Shown here piece by piece: positions 62,493-64,000 of a DNA stretch of 64,000 bases. Each line of letters opens with the position of its first letter. Positions within the stretch are counted from its first letter, which is position 1. Origin of the DNA: Sphingopyxis sp. LC363 (lineage in GTDB: Bacteria; Pseudomonadota; Alphaproteobacteria; Sphingomonadales; Sphingomonadaceae). The stretch is taken from the NCBI RefSeq assembly GCF_000756385.1, contig NZ_JNFC01000005.1, positions 1-64,000 of the forward strand, given 5' to 3'. The notes under the pieces were generated by a model, which did no database searches, was not told the DNA's origin, and saw only the letters and a list, made by a program, of their open reading frames with translations. The translations under genes and the position numbers were made by a program.

Positions 62493-63176
62493 TCAGGCGT
62501 AGCGCGTCGGGTCGGTGAGACCCGCGTCGGCGAAGCCCTTCGACCGCAGGCGGCAGCTGTCGCACGCCCCGCAATGCAGCCCCTCGGGCGTCGGATCGTA
62601 GCACGACCAGCTCATCCCCGCGTCCATGCCGAGCCGCGCCGCTTCGGCGGCGATATCGGCCTTGGTCATATGCTGGAGCGGCGCATGGATGCGGAATTCG
62701 ACGCCCTTGTCGCCGTCGCGCGTCGCCAGCGCCGCGAGCTTCTCGAAACCCTGGATGAATTCGGGGCGGCAGTCGGGATAGCCCGAATAGTCGAGCGCAT
62801 TGACGCCGATGACGATGTCCTGCGCAGCCCGTGCCTCGGCGAGCCCGAGCGTCAACGACAGGAAGATCAGGTTGCGCGCGGGGACATAGGTGATCGGGAC
62901 ATCGTCGCCCACTCCGTCCTTGGGCACGTCGATGTCGGCGGTCAGCGCCGAGCCGCCGAAACGGCGGAGGTCGAGCGGCAACACGATATGTTCGGCGGCG
63001 CCGACATAGTCGGCGATGCGCGCGGCGGATTCGAGTTCAACGCGGTGGCGCTGGTTATAGTCGATGGTGAGCGCGACGATGCGCGCGCCCGCTTCGCGCG
63101 CGAGGCCCGCACAGACCATCGAGTCGAGCCCGCCCGACAGAAGGACGATCACGCTTTTTCCGGAAACTTGCTGCAT
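62493..63176 (-). CDS. queC: 7-cyano-7-deazaguanine synthase
   Basis: A 227-residue ATP-pyrophosphatase-type enzyme making preQ0. The P-loop is VLLSGGLDSMVC; VPARNLIFLSLTLGLAEA is conserved, and the zinc site is CYDPTPEGLHCGACDSCRLRSKGF with four Cys. Start at 63176. Upstream 190 nt contain no recognised preQ1 riboswitch, only a hairpin at 63289-63314. Confidence 0.95.
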   Translation of the reverse strand: MQQVSGKSVIVLLSGGLDSMVCAGLAREAGARIVALTIDYNQRHRVELESAARIADYVGAAEHIVLPLDLRRFGGSALTADIDVPKDGVGDDVPITYVPARNLIFLSLTLGLAEARAAQDIVIGVNALDYSGYPDCRPEFIQGFEKLAALATRDGDKGVEFRIHAPLQHMTKADIAAEAARLGMDAGMSWSCYDPTPEGLHCGACDSCRLRSKGFADAGLTDPTRYA

Positions 63177-63288
63177 CGGCGCCAGATAGGCCCGTGCCGC
63201 CGGGGGTGCAAGAGGGCCCGCCGCATCAAAGAAACGGGCCGCGAGGCGGTCGCCGCGCGGCCCAGTCCGGCATGACAGCCGTTAGGGA

Positions 63289-63314
63289 GAAGACATACGA
63301 AGAAGCATGTCTTC
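63289..63314. promoter_or_regulatory. Dyad between the DUF3617-like gene and queC
   Basis: GAAGACAT at 63289-63296 pairs perfectly with ATGTCTTC at 63307-63314 over a 10-nt loop. It lies 113 nt upstream of queC and 52 nt beyond the DUF3617-like stop, both on the minus strand. There is no T-run, so it could be an operator or an RNA-end structure. No preQ1 riboswitch consensus was seen. Confidence 0.4.
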
Positions 63315-63365
63315 CTTCGACCTAGCGCCGGATGGTAAACATCGGGTTAGCGCGGCGCGCAAAGA

Positions 63366-63773
63366 TCAGCAGCCGCCTGTGCGCCGCGCTTCGATCGCCT
63401 GCGAGAAGGGCCGGCCCTCGGCAATGCCCTGCGTATCGATCTGGACCAGCCGGTTCGTCTCGCTGCGGATGGTCGTACGACCGTGCCCGGCGCCGGGACA
63501 GGTATAGTGGACGGTCACCGAATTCGGCGTATCCTCGATGACATAGCGCGAACAGGTCGCACCCGGGTGATAGACCTGGATCATCCGCCGCGCGTCGCCG
63601 ACGCAGACGGTCTGGACGACCGCGTCCTTGCCGCGTTCACGCAGCTGCCAGCTGCCCTTTTCGAGCCGGTCGAGCATCGCCAGCGACGGCGCCTGCGCCG
63701 GCACCGCGGTCGCCGCGCCCGCAAGGCCGAGCGCCATCAAACCATATCGCACGAGGGGAGAGAAGATCGCCAT
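63366..63773 (-). CDS. Secreted DUF3617-like protein
   Basis: A 135-residue protein with a signal peptide (hydrophobic to AVPAQA) and a domain with four Cys: SWQLRERGKDAVVQTVCVGDARRM, ATCSRY, HYTCPGAG and the terminal GGC. The GSWQLRERG opening and Cys pattern recall the DUF3617 family, periplasmic proteins of unknown function common in sphingomonads. The ATG at 63773 (MAIFSP) is preferred over a GTG two codons upstream. Family match is moderate. Confidence 0.65.
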   Translation of the reverse strand: MAIFSPLVRYGLMALGLAGAATAVPAQAPSLAMLDRLEKGSWQLRERGKDAVVQTVCVGDARRMIQVYHPGATCSRYVIEDTPNSVTVHYTCPGAGHGRTTIRSETNRLVQIDTQGIAEGRPFSQAIEARRTGGC

Positions 63774-63908
63774 TTTCACCTGTCCACTGGTCGCCGCGCG
63801 GGCTGGATGCGACCCCGTTGCCCGTAGGTAACAACGCGCCCGAGGCTTTTCAACCGCTTGGCGCTGGATTTGCTCGTTTCGTCGCCGGCTTCGACGAAGC
63901 CCGTTCGG

Positions 63909-64000
63909 TTATTCGGCGCGATCGTGGGTCGCGATCTCGTCGAGCGGGATCGGGAAAAAGCGCGAGCAAAAGGCGCAGTCGACGACGATCCTGCCGTCGT
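63909..64000 (-). CDS. hslO: Partial: C-terminus of Hsp33 (redox chaperone)
   Basis: The last 30 codons of a gene that enters from the right edge. The visible peptide DGRIVVDCAFCSRFFPIPLD...HDRAE has the CxxC of the zinc-binding C-terminus of Hsp33, compare the DGEIDVDCDYCG pattern of the E. coli protein. Hsp33 is an oxidation-activated holdase. Only the C-terminal zinc part can be seen, so another CxxC protein is possible. The remaining gene lies beyond 64000. Confidence 0.7.
   Translation of the reverse strand, partial: DGRIVVDCAFCSRFFPIPLDEIATHDRAE

Noticed and set aside
63177-63365. preQ1 riboswitch upstream of queC
   Set aside because: I could not find the short pyrimidine-loop/pseudoknot consensus; only a simple hairpin is present. 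A covariance search would be decisive.
1-64000. CRISPR array, prophage or transposase gene
   Set aside because: No regularly spaced direct repeats, integrase, transposase or phage structural gene is visible; the repeats present are inverted and isolated.

Overview
The window is a high-GC, gene-dense stretch of alphaproteobacterial core chromosome. Gene content and order point to the Sphingomonadales, most likely a Sphingopyxis- or Sphingomonas-like organism: a 14-gene nuo operon followed by birA-coaX-rnj, a tkt-gap-pgk-fda block near thiE, efp and suhB, zapA next to fau, N-formylglutamate amidohydrolase beside a CpdR-type regulator, and EipA/DUF1134 and DUF2842 proteins. The genus is inferred from gene content only. 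I see no insertion sequence, prophage, integrase or CRISPR array.

Layout. 1-18.4 kb (minus strand): complete NADH:quinone oxidoreductase (nuoA to nuoN), then birA, coaX, rnj and a DUF1467 gene. Almost every junction overlaps by 1-4 nt, and two small unannotated-looking ORFs sit between nuoE/nuoF and nuoG/nuoH. 18.6-24.9 kb: a YbjN-like secreted protein, suhB, efp, an OPT transporter, thiE, a lipoprotein and an O-methyltransferase. 24.9-30.2 kb (minus): class I aldolase, pgk, gap and tkt, a central carbon block. 30.4-33.5 kb: a ZauP-like small coiled-coil gene plus zapA (Z-ring factors), a probable 6S RNA, fau, DUF2842, tRNA-Asp and an AI-2E/PerM-family transporter. 33.7-41.5 kb (plus): four consecutive secreted proteins of the DUF11/conserved-repeat kind, ending in a 1701-residue protein with a predicted C-terminal outer-membrane barrel; this is the least understood and most interesting part. 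41.6-46.9 kb: branched-chain 2-oxoacid dehydrogenase (bkdA1-bkdA2-bkdB), thyA and a RadC-like JAB protein. 47-54 kb: tRNA-Pro, tRNA-Val and tRNA-Ser, N-formylglutamate amidohydrolase, CpdR, a dienoyl-CoA-reductase-like SDR, an alpha/beta hydrolase, a TonB-like protein, EipA and a diguanylate cyclase. 54.1-59 kb: apt, the cytochrome bc1 operon (petABC), trmL and hemF. 59-64 kb: two related membrane proteins, lipB, a lipoprotein, queE, queC, a DUF3617-like protein and the 3' end of hslO.

Taken together the genes give an aerobic respiratory cell: complex I and complex III, supported by haem (hemF), lipoate (lipB), biotin (birA), CoA (coaX) and thiamine (thiE) supply. Lipoate and thiamine link directly to the bkd complex, and thiamine also to transketolase.

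Small palindromic repeats are scattered between genes (19.1, 20.1, 24.2, 27.1, 41.5 and 48.7 kb, and at the left edge). One of them, present between suhB and efp, has a recognisable copy inside the reading frame of bkdB, where it encodes part of the flexible linker. Many long ORFs lie antisense to real genes; these are by-products of high GC and were not annotated.
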